Source: an uncultured bacterium | GTDB lineage: Bacteria > Cyanobacteriota > Vampirovibrionia > Gastranaerophilales > Gastranaerophilaceae | Assembly (NCBI GenBank): GCA_902788345.1 | Contig: CADAJP010000002.1 | Coordinates: 124,001 to 188,000 of the forward strand | DNA length: 64,000 nt | Direction of reading: 5' to 3' | Part shown: piece by piece, positions 8,864-17,939 of the stretch | Position numbering within the stretch: position 1 is the stretch's first letter | Layout: each line of letters starts with the position of its first letter | Translations under genes and position numbers: made by a program | Notes under the pieces: generated by a model | The model's input: only the letters and a program-made list of their open reading frames with translations | The model's database searches: none | What the model was told of the DNA's origin: nothing

Positions 8864-10000
8864 TCACCTTTTGTATTTTATATTTTCTATTTCAAACGGT
8901 TTCCCAAGGTTATCAATGTAGCCATATTTACCGTTTTTTAATGCTCCGTTGAAATCGTTTCCATCATAGAAAAGCCAATCATATTCAAATGGGATTAATA
9001 CGTTTTTATCTATATCAATAACTCCAAATTTATTATCTTTTACCATAAGTATTGTATTCCCGCGTGTGTACATAAATCCATTATTTTTGTACCCTGCATC
9101 AAACGGTATAAGGATTTCTCCATCCTGATTTATTAGAGCTTCTTGAAAATCTTCATTCTGAGCCATAGAAACATAAGTTCCGTTATCAAGTTTATAGAAT
9201 ACATCAACGCCCTGGAATTTTCCTAAAGGTATTTTTATATTGCCAAATCTATCTATGGCACAATATTTAAAATTAATCCTTGCTTGATAATACCCTTCTC
9301 CTAATTCAAAAATATCATCAAATTCTTGTTCACATACCTGCTTGTTATCCTGATTTATTATGATAACATTGCTTTCATATTTTTTATGGGCAATAAATGT
9401 TGGATTATCCGATAAAGATATTTCATACATATCTTTACCCTCAGCAAACGGTACCAATTTTTCATAATCATACGGGATAATTTGATTACCTTTATAATCT
9501 ACCATTCCATACAATCTGTTTTTCTGAACAATAGCAAAATCTTTTCCAAGTTTAATATTATTAAATTCAAACGGTAAGATAATTTCATTACTCATGTCAA
9601 TACAGCCAATTTTATTGTCTTTTTGTGCAATTAAATAATCATCATTACTCTCACTTGAAATAAATTCATAATCAAAAGGTATAATAACCTCACCTTCAAA
9701 GTTAATGACTCCAAATTTAGATTTTTTTTCGGCAATAATAAGACGTTTATTTTTGTTTATATAAGCTAATGAATCATATTCAAAAGGAATAATAATATTT
9801 TCATCCTTATCAATTATGAACTCTTTGTTATTTCGCTTACATATAAACAAATTTTCATAAATCAACCCTAAACTTTGGTAATGTGGTTTTATTACCCATT
9901 TCCCTGATTTATTTATAGCACCCCACCTGCTACCAAATTTTACTGTTGCCAAATCTTTGTAAAATGGTTGTACTTCATTAAATATAAAACATTTCTCCAT
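8864..10000 (-). CDS. WG-repeat protein (about nine repeats)
   Basis: The 378 residues are almost entirely WG-type beta-hairpin repeats of the form G-x-I-D-x-x-G-x-x-I-I-P-F-x-Y-D. Examples are WGAINKSGKWVIKP, FGVINFEGEVIIPFDY, YGMVDYKGNQIIPYDY and FGVIDIDKNVLIPFEY. No signal peptide is present, so it is probably cytoplasmic, whereas many WG proteins are exported. Its start and the stop of gene 10000-11865 share one base (TAATG), and its stop abuts the ATPase start, so translation is probably coupled on both sides. WG repeats are thought to bind proteins; no enzyme activity is seen. Confidence 0.88.
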   Translation of the reverse strand: MEKCFIFNEVQPFYKDLATVKFGSRWGAINKSGKWVIKPHYQSLGLIYENLFICKRNNKEFIIDKDENIIIPFEYDSLAYINKNKRLIIAEKKSKFGVINFEGEVIIPFDYEFISSESNDDYLIAQKDNKIGCIDMSNEIILPFEFNNIKLGKDFAIVQKNRLYGMVDYKGNQIIPYDYEKLVPFAEGKDMYEISLSDNPTFIAHKKYESNVIIINQDNKQVCEQEFDDIFELGEGYYQARINFKYCAIDRFGNIKIPLGKFQGVDVFYKLDNGTYVSMAQNEDFQEALINQDGEILIPFDAGYKNNGFMYTRGNTILMVKDNKFGVIDIDKNVLIPFEYDWLFYDGNDFNGALKNGKYGYIDNLGKPFEIENIKYKR

Positions 10001-11865
10001 TATCTTACCTCTTCAAATATTGTGTAATCACAATGATCTGTTTTTATTTCTAATCCATATCCGTTTTCAAATTCAAATCGGATTTCATCAAACATATCAT
10101 CCCCATCTTTACGTTCTATTCCTAAATGCGAAAAGTTCATAAAATAAACTTTATCGGTCTTATTTATTTCAATATCTATGAGTTTTTTGCCGATAATATT
10201 TCTCATGAAATTTTTGCTTACATCGGCTCCGTACAAATCCGTATCAATAGAATTAATATTTACGTTTACCAAACTGCCCGTCCAGTATTCGATTTCTAAT
10301 CTTGTACCCTCAAAATCTAATATGACAGGGCTATCTAACCATAAAACCGTCCTACTTTCTTTCCAAGGATAATATGAAGGTTCATTTGATTTTTCACCCT
10401 CACAGTACCATTCGCCATTTTTATATTCAAAGTATTCATCCCACATAGAGTTATATAATTCACCTGTATAAAAGATTTTATCTATAGTTTTGCCGATGAT
10501 TTTATCTTTTATTGATGCAAAATATTCTTCTAACGGTTTTGCATTTATAATTCTTGTGGACTTCCATTCTTTTGGTAAATTTTTACGCGGAAATTCATAT
10601 CCAATATTTTTAATAAGTTTACTAATCTCACCATAATCAATTATTTCCTGAGTCCAATATAATAGAATAGCAAGTTTATTGACTTCTATCCAATGCTTTA
10701 AATCTTCCATAATATATTTATTAAATCTCGGTTTAACTCCGTTAATTATTTCTCCGTTCAATCTCATTTTTATCCAATTATAATTACGTTTATCTTCGTA
10801 ATCGTTTTGAACTATCAGATATGGCGGTTCATTTTCAATCTTTCCCATACTTTGTAGCACTAACTCAACATTCATCGGTAAACCTGTTTGAGTTTTATCT
10901 AATGGTGCTGTTATCCAACCAATTTGTTGATTTGGGGTTTCGTAATACAAAATATTTTTAGGGTTCAACTCATCCCACATTGCAGCAGCATAATCATAGA
11001 AACAAATTTCTTCGTTCAGATATTTTGTAGTACCATTAGTTATTTTTCTGCGGATTTCTTCAATATATAAGCGTTCTAAGTCCGAAATTTTGTAAGGGCT
11101 TCCATCTACTGCAATAAGCCTTTTATAGTTAATACCGCAGGAGATAGTTAAATATAATTTCAAAACGACATTAAAACCATTCAGGGATATAGCTTTTTTG
11201 AATTTCTTTGCATACTTATCCTTTACGGCAACATTGAAAAACGCATCCGAATCAGGCTCTTCTGCCGTAACATAATAAATGAAGTGAGTAGTTTCGGTTA
11301 CTACTTTTATAATCGGTTTACCCTCCTTATTAATATATATTTCACCTAAATCATCTGAATTTACCTGTGCCATTCCATTATTAAAAGAATGGCAGTCTTT
11401 AAATTTTCCAAACGGCACAACTACATTATTATACTTATCAATAAAGCCTTCTTCGTTATCAAAATTTGTAACAAGCATCAATTCATCACTAATTCCTGTT
11501 ACGGATTTATATTCAAACGGAACGATAACTTTTCCGTTAGTATCAATAACTCCAACTTTTCCATTCTGTACAACAGGATATACCCCTTTATTTAATCTAT
11601 AGTGCATTAGAGCTTCTTTTGTGAAATTATTCGGATAATATATCGGAAAATCTATTTTATTGCCCTGTGTATCAATTACCATATTTTGACCGTCTTTTCT
11701 GACAACAAAGTAGTTCCTTACAGGGATATAAGAGATTTTTTCAAACAAATAATCCGTAATGAATTTCTGTTTCTTATTAGAATAGATAGCATATTTGCCA
11801 TCTTTGCAATGTGCCATAAATTCATCAGTATCTTTGAATATCATTTTATCTTGAATATTATCCAT
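10000..11865 (-). CDS. WG-repeat protein with large unrecognised C-terminal domain
   Basis: This 621-residue protein has about five WG repeats in the first 190 residues (for example VGVIDTNGKVIVPFEY and EGFIDKYNNVVVPF). They are followed by some 430 residues with no repeat signature and no recognised domain. The C-terminal part is rich in Trp/Tyr and charged residues (for example PSYYPWKESRTVLWLD). A repeat segment near residue 25 (YAIYSNKKQKFITDYLF) closely resembles one in the neighbouring 406-residue protein (AIYSTKKKRFITDFKY), which points to local duplication. It lies 9 bases after that gene. Confidence 0.85.
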   Translation of the reverse strand: MDNIQDKMIFKDTDEFMAHCKDGKYAIYSNKKQKFITDYLFEKISYIPVRNYFVVRKDGQNMVIDTQGNKIDFPIYYPNNFTKEALMHYRLNKGVYPVVQNGKVGVIDTNGKVIVPFEYKSVTGISDELMLVTNFDNEEGFIDKYNNVVVPFGKFKDCHSFNNGMAQVNSDDLGEIYINKEGKPIIKVVTETTHFIYYVTAEEPDSDAFFNVAVKDKYAKKFKKAISLNGFNVVLKLYLTISCGINYKRLIAVDGSPYKISDLERLYIEEIRRKITNGTTKYLNEEICFYDYAAAMWDELNPKNILYYETPNQQIGWITAPLDKTQTGLPMNVELVLQSMGKIENEPPYLIVQNDYEDKRNYNWIKMRLNGEIINGVKPRFNKYIMEDLKHWIEVNKLAILLYWTQEIIDYGEISKLIKNIGYEFPRKNLPKEWKSTRIINAKPLEEYFASIKDKIIGKTIDKIFYTGELYNSMWDEYFEYKNGEWYCEGEKSNEPSYYPWKESRTVLWLDSPVILDFEGTRLEIEYWTGSLVNVNINSIDTDLYGADVSKNFMRNIIGKKLIDIEINKTDKVYFMNFSHLGIERKDGDDMFDEIRFEFENGYGLEIKTDHCDYTIFEEVR

Positions 11866-11874
11866 ACTTATTCC

Positions 11875-13095
11875 TCAAATTTTTATTTCCAAAATTTTGC
11901 CTGTTTTATCTATATAGACATCGCCCTGATCTTTTGTCCAAACACAAACAAAACCGTCTTTAAATCTTGAACACCAGTGTACGTGCATATCTTCACTGAA
12001 AGTAAGCACAATATTATTGTGTTTATCAATAAAATATTCATTCTCACCTTTACGGGCATATATTAAACCTTCACAGCAGAAGTTTAGTCTGTCATATTCA
12101 AATGGTATTACAACTTGCCCATCTAAATTTATCATCCCTGCTTTATTATCTTTATAAACAGCACATACACCCTCTTGGAATGTTTCATGGCAATCGTGGT
12201 ACATTATCGGGGTAATTTCATTTCCTTCGGTATCAATAAATCCATCAACATTATTAATGGATACCATAAATCTTCCCTCCTGAAAAAATCCGATAAAATT
12301 GTACTTGAAATCTGTTATAAACCTTTTCTTTTTAGTAGAATATATTGCTTTTAAATTATCCTTCAACAGAATAATAAACTCTCCTGCATTATCTTCATTA
12401 TCCGATATTAGTTGAGCATCATCGTAGATAAAATCTTCTATTACGTTATTATAACGATCAATTAAACCCCACATATCACCTTTACGAGCAGGATAAACAG
12501 TACATTCTCTTGTACACCAACAATCAATTTCATCGTATTGAAAATCTACAACAACCTCGTTGTTTTTGTTTATCAGACCGTATTTACCATTCTTTTTAGC
12601 ATTAATAAGATTATTTTTGCATACACAAATTTCCTCATACTCAAACGGAATAATTATACGATTAAAACAATCAACCATACCACATTTACCGTTCAAATAT
12701 TCTGCGGCTACTCCCTCTGAAAAATAGCAGCCATCGTCATACATACAAGGTACAACTTCTTTTCCGTTAATATCAATTTGACCGTGTTTACCGTTTCTTG
12801 TAACTTCAAAAAATCCTTCCTCAGAACCGCCACAAATTGTGTTATAAATAAACTCAGTCAGAAATTCTCCTTTGTTGTTCATTAAAGCATACTTTCCTTG
12901 ATTATCCATAACAAAAGCTACATCTTCATCTTCAAATTCGTTGACTATCATATCCCTATCAGGTAGTTCAAAGAGTTTTTCACCTTTTGTATTTATACAA
13001 ATCCTCGGACCATAATCTGCTTTACCGTTGATTACACCGTCAAAATGTATAAAAGCTTTTCCTTTTCTAAAATTACTTAATTCATATCCATGCAT
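11875..13095 (-). CDS. WG-repeat protein (about ten or eleven repeats)
   Basis: These 406 residues are built of tandem WG-type repeats from end to end, for example HGQIDINGKEVVPCMY, CGMVDCFNRIIIPFEY, YGLINKNNEVVVDFQY, WGLIDRYNNVIEDFIY and AGMINLDGQVVIPFEY. There is no signal peptide or membrane segment. The start overlaps the end of gene 13082-14500 by 14 bases. It is the third WG protein in a row, all on one strand. The three differ in length and repeat number, as expected for repeat proteins that diverge by unequal exchange. Confidence 0.88.
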   Translation of the reverse strand: MHGYELSNFRKGKAFIHFDGVINGKADYGPRICINTKGEKLFELPDRDMIVNEFEDEDVAFVMDNQGKYALMNNKGEFLTEFIYNTICGGSEEGFFEVTRNGKHGQIDINGKEVVPCMYDDGCYFSEGVAAEYLNGKCGMVDCFNRIIIPFEYEEICVCKNNLINAKKNGKYGLINKNNEVVVDFQYDEIDCWCTRECTVYPARKGDMWGLIDRYNNVIEDFIYDDAQLISDNEDNAGEFIILLKDNLKAIYSTKKKRFITDFKYNFIGFFQEGRFMVSINNVDGFIDTEGNEITPIMYHDCHETFQEGVCAVYKDNKAGMINLDGQVVIPFEYDRLNFCCEGLIYARKGENEYFIDKHNNIVLTFSEDMHVHWCSRFKDGFVCVWTKDQGDVYIDKTGKILEIKI

Positions 13096-14500
13096 TATTT
13101 CTGTTCCTTATATTTCCGAAATCGGTTATATCATTTAGAGCATTTTTAAAACATTCTATAAATTGCTTTTTATCAACCTCAAAAGCATAAAGTTTCTTAT
13201 GTAAATAATGATAACAGGCAACGATTACAGTATTATTTGATTCTGTATCACTATTCCATAAGTGCATTTTGTCTTGGTCATATCCCCCCAAAGAAAAACG
13301 TACATAATCACTCGTTTCAGCTTTATCAAGGGCGTGCCTGATTTTTTTATTTTTAGAATAATCAAATTCAATATCACAAATAATTTTTTTGGCACATTTT
13401 ATCTTCAGCCGACAAATCAAACATTCAATATAATTTTCGTTAGAATCTCCAAATTCCTTATAGCTATCGACATACGATTTTATTTGCTCATCAGGATTAG
13501 GATATAATTTAGAATCTATGCTCACGTTATATTTCAGTTGCCCCTGAAAAGACTTAATCTTTTGCTTTGGTTTGGGCATAACCTCATTTTCTGAGTACCA
13601 CTGTTTTGTATCTCTTGAATATACCCAATTATTTTCAATTCTACCTGACATTTCTGTTTTAAGATTTTTTCTTATTTTATCAATAGGGAGTTTGATTAAG
13701 GCTTTATTGCTTTTATTCCAATCAAACAAATTTGCACTAAATTGTTCGGAAAAATCATAGTCTAAAATTTTTCCATCCGACTTTAAATTTTCCCAATATG
13801 TTATATCTGCTTGTTCATCACCTTCAAGATAAACGCCAAATTCCCATACGTTTTCAGGTGTTTTATATGCAATATCAAATACCCTGATGTGTCTTTTAAG
13901 TTGATAATTCTTTTTGAATTCATCAGGATTTTGGAAATATTTATCAAGCTCTTTTATTGTATATTTTATTTTGTTTACCCAATTAGAGTAAGTGTTTCTC
14001 GGCTTTTTGTTAACATCTGCTGCCATTTGCAGAATATCAAGCATTTGTTTTAAAAAAGTATCCTTGTTAATCAGAATATCAGCTAAAAACTTCTTTTCTT
14101 CATCATTTTCAAATATTTCACTATGAAATACAGACACTCTGATATTACTATTATCAACAGGAGTTGTTAGGAGCATATATGCACTGCCTTCATCATCAAA
14201 CGGACAAAGTAGTGATTTATTATCCGTAAATGCCAATTGTGGGAGAAAATTCAAAAAATCTTCTATAAAATCCCCGATGTAATCATGTGTTTGAATATGT
14301 GCACCTTCAATATAAAGGTCAAAGTAATCATCAATATCACCCCGCAAATCCCATTGAGTGCCTATGGAGTCAAATTTTTCAACAGACTTAGGTGCTTGGT
14401 TTTTAAGCATATCTGATATGATTTCTTTCTCATTAAAGAAATCAAAATCGTAATCAGCATCTTCAATTTCAAACCATTCTAATCGTTTTCTATCTGTCAT
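13082..14500 (-). CDS. Unrecognised cytosolic protein in WG-repeat operon
   Basis: This soluble protein of about 472 residues is acidic at its N-terminus (EWFEIEDADYDFDFF). It has a possible repeated aromatic/charged pattern (DIAYKTPENVWEFGVYLEGDEQAD) but no motif I can assign. I chose the ATG at 14500, preceded by AGGTGA; a GTG two codons earlier is possible. It overlaps the WG gene downstream by 14 bases. By size and composition it could be a large immunity- or adaptor-type protein, but that is only a guess. Confidence 0.7.
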   Translation of the reverse strand: MTDRKRLEWFEIEDADYDFDFFNEKEIISDMLKNQAPKSVEKFDSIGTQWDLRGDIDDYFDLYIEGAHIQTHDYIGDFIEDFLNFLPQLAFTDNKSLLCPFDDEGSAYMLLTTPVDNSNIRVSVFHSEIFENDEEKKFLADILINKDTFLKQMLDILQMAADVNKKPRNTYSNWVNKIKYTIKELDKYFQNPDEFKKNYQLKRHIRVFDIAYKTPENVWEFGVYLEGDEQADITYWENLKSDGKILDYDFSEQFSANLFDWNKSNKALIKLPIDKIRKNLKTEMSGRIENNWVYSRDTKQWYSENEVMPKPKQKIKSFQGQLKYNVSIDSKLYPNPDEQIKSYVDSYKEFGDSNENYIECLICRLKIKCAKKIICDIEFDYSKNKKIRHALDKAETSDYVRFSLGGYDQDKMHLWNSDTESNNTVIVACYHYLHKKLYAFEVDKKQFIECFKNALNDITDFGNIRNRNNAWI

Positions 14501-14520
14501 ATTCACCTGAGAGCATTTTG

Positions 14521-14535
14521 AGTCCGTCTCGGACT
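14521..14535. other. Short palindromic hairpin in the only sizeable gap of the WG operon
   Basis: AGTCCG-tct-CGGACT forms a six-pair GC-rich hairpin between genes 14564-15442 and 13082-14500. It is not followed by a T-run on the minus strand, so it is more likely an RNA-processing or attenuation element than a terminator. Confidence 0.4.
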
Positions 14536-14563
14536 AAGTTTGTTATTCATATATCGAATTATT

Positions 14564-15442
14564 TTAAGAATGTTCAATCCTTTCAAATAAAGGTTTATCA
14601 TAAGGTAATTTATATTCTTCTTTATTGGTTGTACTGTTTTCTATTATTATCAATTCTTCCCACACAGTCTTACCGTCAAGATGAGTTGATTGACTTTTTA
14701 AAGCATTTAATATCTGCTGTTCTACTTCGGGAGTTATCTCAAATAATTTTTTAGAAACTAATTTTGTCGGAAATTCTTTGGTTTCTCCGTTAAAACTAAT
14801 TTTATTTGCTTTAGTTGAAAGACTGTATGAGGGATTGCCAGTTATAAGAAAATTGCTATCTTTGGGAATATTATCGTAACCGCTTGTGTTAAAGCACCAT
14901 TTTTCAGAGTTACCGAATATATTTATTTTTTCATCAGAGTAAACAAGAGTTTGACCGTTACCTAAACAGGGTTCCAAATTGTAGTCTGGCACTCTTGATT
15001 TTACTATGGGTATTGCCTGTTTGATAAATTCCATTTGTAATAATTTGTTTTTGCCGATACGCTTATCACAAGCCCAAAGGATATATCTTAATCCTGATGG
15101 TTCGTCAAATTCCAACAATTTGTCTTTTGGCATATCCAAATATCCTGCAACAATATTTTCAGGTGAAGCATAGGATTCGTATTCAGATTTTCCTTTACCA
15201 CCTTGCCAAGGTCTGTCCCATTTCACATAAGCACTCCACTTAAATCCAAATTGCCAATTATCATAAGCACAATCTTTCGGATAAGACCAAATGATTTTAT
15301 CATCTAGTTTTACATAGAAAAACGGAATACATAAATCACTCCTTGCCGTCTTTTTGACTAAAGGTGAATGAATAAATTTAATATTCAAATCTTCGTGTAT
15401 TATATTTTGAAGTCTTTTATTTATCTGATTCCATTGTTTCAT
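14564..15442 (-). CDS. Unrecognised protein in WG-repeat operon
   Basis: This 292-residue cytosolic protein opens with WNQINKRLQNIIHEDLN, a pattern that loosely recalls the N-terminus of the SF0329-type uncharacterised family; I am not sure of this. It is rich in Trp/Tyr (for example YDNWQFGFKWSAYVKWDRPW) and has no signal peptide or membrane segment. It lies 3 bases downstream of gene 15446-16831. No catalytic motif is visible. Confidence 0.65.
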   Translation of the reverse strand: MKQWNQINKRLQNIIHEDLNIKFIHSPLVKKTARSDLCIPFFYVKLDDKIIWSYPKDCAYDNWQFGFKWSAYVKWDRPWQGGKGKSEYESYASPENIVAGYLDMPKDKLLEFDEPSGLRYILWACDKRIGKNKLLQMEFIKQAIPIVKSRVPDYNLEPCLGNGQTLVYSDEKINIFGNSEKWCFNTSGYDNIPKDSNFLITGNPSYSLSTKANKISFNGETKEFPTKLVSKKLFEITPEVEQQILNALKSQSTHLDGKTVWEELIIIENSTTNKEEYKLPYDKPLFERIEHS

Positions 15443-15445
15443 AAA

Positions 15446-16831
15446 TTATTCCTTTATTAATTCCGTATAATCAGGCATTGGCAGGTCAAATGGCAAAGCT
15501 TCAATTTCTGTAAACCTGTCGGTATCTTTTTCGGGTGGTACATCAAATTCGGAGTCGCCCCAACCCCAACCTGCTGTGTTGTGGTTATATTCAAAAATCA
15601 ACTGCTGCCAATTTGTTTTGACATACTTTTTGTAAGTCTCATAAAGCTGTCCGCTGCCGTAACCATCTGCTCTATCACTTGGAGAATTTAGAAAATTCAC
15701 AAGCTCTTTTATTTCTTTTTTCGGGAGTTCCCATCTTTTTGCCTTAGTATTTCCACGTTTATAAATTCCTTTGATATGATAAGTCGGGGATTTAAAATTA
15801 ATTACGGCAACTTTAGTAAACCCTTCGCTAATAAGCATAAAATAAGGTTCTTCACCAATATCAGGGTGGTCATAAACCCAAATATTATTGCAAGATTTGC
15901 CCGTAAAAACTCTATGAATACTCCATTCGTGTAACTCATCAATCGGTGCAATTGTTAGTTTTGCAAGCTCCATCAGCCAATAATTTTTTATCCCGTACTG
16001 ATGGTTTATTTCATTAGCCAACTGCAAAAACTCTTTTTTACATTGAAGTTTTTGATAATTTGAGAGCTTTCCCGATAAATCATCAAGCACAATGTCTTTA
16101 ATTGTTTCAGGTGGAAGAAATTCCCATTTACCGCCAATTTTTCCGCTCTTTGTTGGAATGTACAATTTCATCTCAGCTTGATTTTTTAAATCATAAGCAT
16201 AAATATTTGTGATGAAATTTCCGTCCCCGTCCCATTTTGAATAAAACTGATATCGTTCGGTTCTGAAAATATCTTTTGAATAGTTGCTCAGGAATTTGAT
16301 TACTTTGTAATACGGCAAATCTACAGCCTCATTGATTTCTGATGGCATATCAATAAAATCAAGAAATTCATCAGGTGTGAAAGTATAACGGGGATCTTTC
16401 AATACAACCGTTTCAAAAGTTATATCCTTTAATGTTTTTGGATATTTGTTGTGTAGTTTTATCTTGTATAATTCCACCAAACTCATTGAAGAAATTATCC
16501 GATGCTTATTCTCATCAAACTCACAAGCTACATTTGCAACATAAATAATCCCGTTTATTAGAAAAATCTGCTTCCACTTGTGATGGCAAAGAAAATAAAC
16601 AGTTTCAGACGCGGAAATATTGCACTGTTTTTTAATCAGTTCAATTTCTTTTTCCAAAAACTGTGTATATTCAGGATTTCCTATTTTTTGCTTTATTGTT
16701 TTTAGTTTCATATTCTTTTCATAAACCTTGATTACGTCTAAATAGGACATATTATAAGTAATCCTATATAGAGAAAAGTAATCATGTGTATTACCTTTAA
16801 ATATGATAACGCACGTTTTGTTTTTCTTCAA
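15446..16831 (-). CDS. Unrecognised protein with an internal duplication, first gene after the XRE regulator
   Basis: This 461-residue protein contains two segments that look alike. One, near residue 235, holds GKWEFLPPETIKDIVLDD; the other, near 375, holds AKRWELPKKEIKELVNFL. Each is followed by a Tyr/Gln-rich helix. The C-terminus has an aromatic glycine-rich stretch (AGWGWGDSEF) and ends in acidic and proline residues. The frame opens with TTG at 16831 next to a GGGGA. The spacing is too short to be convincing, and an ATG at about residue 28 is an alternative start. It lies 65 bases after the regulator gene. Confidence 0.68.
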   Translation of the reverse strand: MKKNKTCVIIFKGNTHDYFSLYRITYNMSYLDVIKVYEKNMKLKTIKQKIGNPEYTQFLEKEIELIKKQCNISASETVYFLCHHKWKQIFLINGIIYVANVACEFDENKHRIISSMSLVELYKIKLHNKYPKTLKDITFETVVLKDPRYTFTPDEFLDFIDMPSEINEAVDLPYYKVIKFLSNYSKDIFRTERYQFYSKWDGDGNFITNIYAYDLKNQAEMKLYIPTKSGKIGGKWEFLPPETIKDIVLDDLSGKLSNYQKLQCKKEFLQLANEINHQYGIKNYWLMELAKLTIAPIDELHEWSIHRVFTGKSCNNIWVYDHPDIGEEPYFMLISEGFTKVAVINFKSPTYHIKGIYKRGNTKAKRWELPKKEIKELVNFLNSPSDRADGYGSGQLYETYKKYVKTNWQQLIFEYNHNTAGWGWGDSEFDVPPEKDTDRFTEIEALPFDLPMPDYTELIKE

Positions 16832-16896
16832 GTCCCCATAAGAGTTTTAGGAAACAAAAATTCACAAAAACATAAAAATTTATGAAAAAATTCCGA

Positions 16897-17223
16897 TTAA
16901 ATGTGTTTCATTAATGCAACTACAACTTCGGCACAAGCATCTAATTGTTTTTCAGAGGAATTATCTATAATTTTTTGGAGCAATATTTTCTTTGGAGAAG
17001 TTTTATTATCCAAATTTGTAAATCCGAAATCACCTAATGTAAGGTTAAGGGTATCAAGTATTTTTAAGAAAGTTTCAAGGGTAGGAATACTTTTACTTGT
17101 TTCAATTTTGCTCATGTGTTTTTCAGAGATACCGATTTTTTCAGCTAATTCAAGCTGTGTGAGATTTGCATCCTGTCTTTTGTTCTTGATTACTTTTGCA
17201 ATACTTTCTTTATTAATTTCCAT
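16897..17223 (-). CDS. XRE/Cro-type transcription regulator
   Basis: This 108-residue protein has an N-terminal helix-turn-helix at about residues 8-62: IKNKRQDANLTQLELAEKIGISEKHMSKIETSKSIPTLETFLKI, here in two parts IKNKRQDANLTQLELAEKIG and ISEKHMSKIETSKSIPTLET. The short C-terminal helix probably serves dimerisation. GGGGTG precedes the ATG. The gene stands between a leftward nine-gene operon and a rightward eight-gene operon, with promoter elements and a palindrome in the gap. It is therefore the likely repressor of one or both. It resembles phage and island repressors in size. Confidence 0.9.
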   Translation of the reverse strand: MEINKESIAKVIKNKRQDANLTQLELAEKIGISEKHMSKIETSKSIPTLETFLKILDTLNLTLGDFGFTNLDNKTSPKKILLQKIIDNSSEKQLDACAEVVVALMKHI

Positions 17224-17245
17224 GATACACCCCTTATCTTTATTG

Positions 17246-17274
17246 ATTTTACTATTTTTGTAATTACTTCTTAA
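17246..17274 (-). promoter_or_regulatory. Candidate sigma70 promoter for the XRE gene and WG operon
   Basis: On the minus strand TTAAGA (17274-17269) and TAAAAT (17251-17246) are separated by 17 bases. This predicts a short leader of about 16 bases before the regulator ATG at 17223. The match to consensus is only moderate. Confidence 0.35.
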
Positions 17275-17305
17275 CTATATGGATGATTAGTTTTCGCTCT
17301 CTATA

Positions 17306-17334
17306 TTGACTAAACAATTTTCGCATGATAAAGT
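17306..17334 (+). promoter_or_regulatory. Candidate sigma70 promoter for the rightward small-protein operon
   Basis: TTGACT (17306-17311) and TAAAGT (17329-17334) are 17 bases apart. The -35 match is good and the -10 match fair. The predicted start falls near 17341, inside the palindrome at 17332-17350. A short TTTTCGC motif appears twice (17291-17297 and 17318-17324) around the -35 box. Confidence 0.42.
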
Positions 17335-17350
17335 AATCGCATAGATTACT
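17332..17350. promoter_or_regulatory. Palindromic operator candidate
   Basis: AGTAATC (17332-17338) and GATTACT (17344-17350) are perfect inverted arms around a five-base centre. The site overlaps the end of the candidate -10 box and the start point of the rightward operon and lies about 110 bases from the XRE start. This is the arrangement expected for repression by the adjacent XRE protein. Confidence 0.5.
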
Positions 17351-17391
17351 TAGTCTATAAGTATGATTAGTGTTAAAAGGAGAAACAAATT

Positions 17392-17577
17392 ATGGCTATA
17401 GGAATGGCTCAACAAAAAGGAACAAACGTTTATGTTTATGACGAAAACAATCGTCAATTGTGGACAAGATGGGGTGAATTACAAGGTTATACATCATCTA
17501 CCGTTACCATTAAAAATGGTAATCAACTCTATATGTATGATGAAAGAGGAACACAAAAAGGCTCAAGAGCTTGTTAG
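17392..17577 (+). CDS. Small beta-rich protein
   Basis: This 61-residue protein has an alternating pattern, VYVYDENNRQLWTRWGELQG then YTSSTVTIKNGNQLYMYDERG, suggesting four or five beta strands. It has no signal peptide. A strong AGGAG lies 10-14 bases upstream. The YVYDE-N-RQL / YMYDERG pattern recalls a class of small uncharacterised proteins found in many bacteria; I cannot give a function. It is the first gene of the rightward operon opposite the XRE regulator and shares strand patterning with the 76-residue protein at 18527. Confidence 0.72.
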   Translation: MAIGMAQQKGTNVYVYDENNRQLWTRWGELQGYTSSTVTIKNGNQLYMYDERGTQKGSRAC

Positions 17578-17613
17578 TGTTGGTTAAAAATAAGGATAAA
17601 AGGAGTAACAATT

Positions 17614-17805
17614 ATGGACAAAGTTCGTTCTGTTGAAGAAACAAGTAGTGGTTTGGTTGTAAAATTTGAAAATGGTGGTTCAAGAACATTAAGTACAGGT
17701 AGTAGTGCTCAACTTGTCCGTTGGGATGATGAGGGTGTCACCTATAGACAAAATGGAGAAATGAAACACTATAGTTTCAGAACAAGTGCTTATACAAGAT
17801 TATAA
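17614..17805 (+). CDS. Small beta-rich protein
   Basis: This 63-residue protein has predicted beta strands (GLVVKFENGGSRTLSTGSS, AQLVRWDDEGVTYRQNGEM). AGGAG precedes the ATG at good spacing. There is no signal peptide or motif. It lies 36 bases after the first small protein gene. A remote relation to its neighbours at 17392 and 18527 is possible, since all three are short and Gly/Ser/Thr-rich with aromatic strands. Confidence 0.68.
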   Translation: MDKVRSVEETSSGLVVKFENGGSRTLSTGSSAQLVRWDDEGVTYRQNGEMKHYSFRTSAYTRL

Positions 17806-17816
17806 AAGGAGTTTAA

Positions 17817-17903
17817 ATGAAATTAACTGATTTTATTAAATATTCAATAATAGTTGGCATTGGGTACGTTATTTTTAATGTCATTAAATCTTTAATACAT
17901 TAA
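17817..17903 (+). CDS. 28-residue single-span membrane peptide
   Basis: This short frame begins MKLTDFIKYSIIVGIGYVIF and has one hydrophobic span of about 18 residues. An excellent AAAGGAG stands 5-6 bases before the ATG. It lies 11 bases after the previous stop and 36 before the next start, which fits an operon gene. It could be a membrane anchor or a small toxin-like peptide. Confidence 0.55.
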   Translation: MKLTDFIKYSIIVGIGYVIFNVIKSLIH

Positions 17904-17939
17904 TTTGCGTTATACAATATTTTTGAATTTGAGGTAAAA

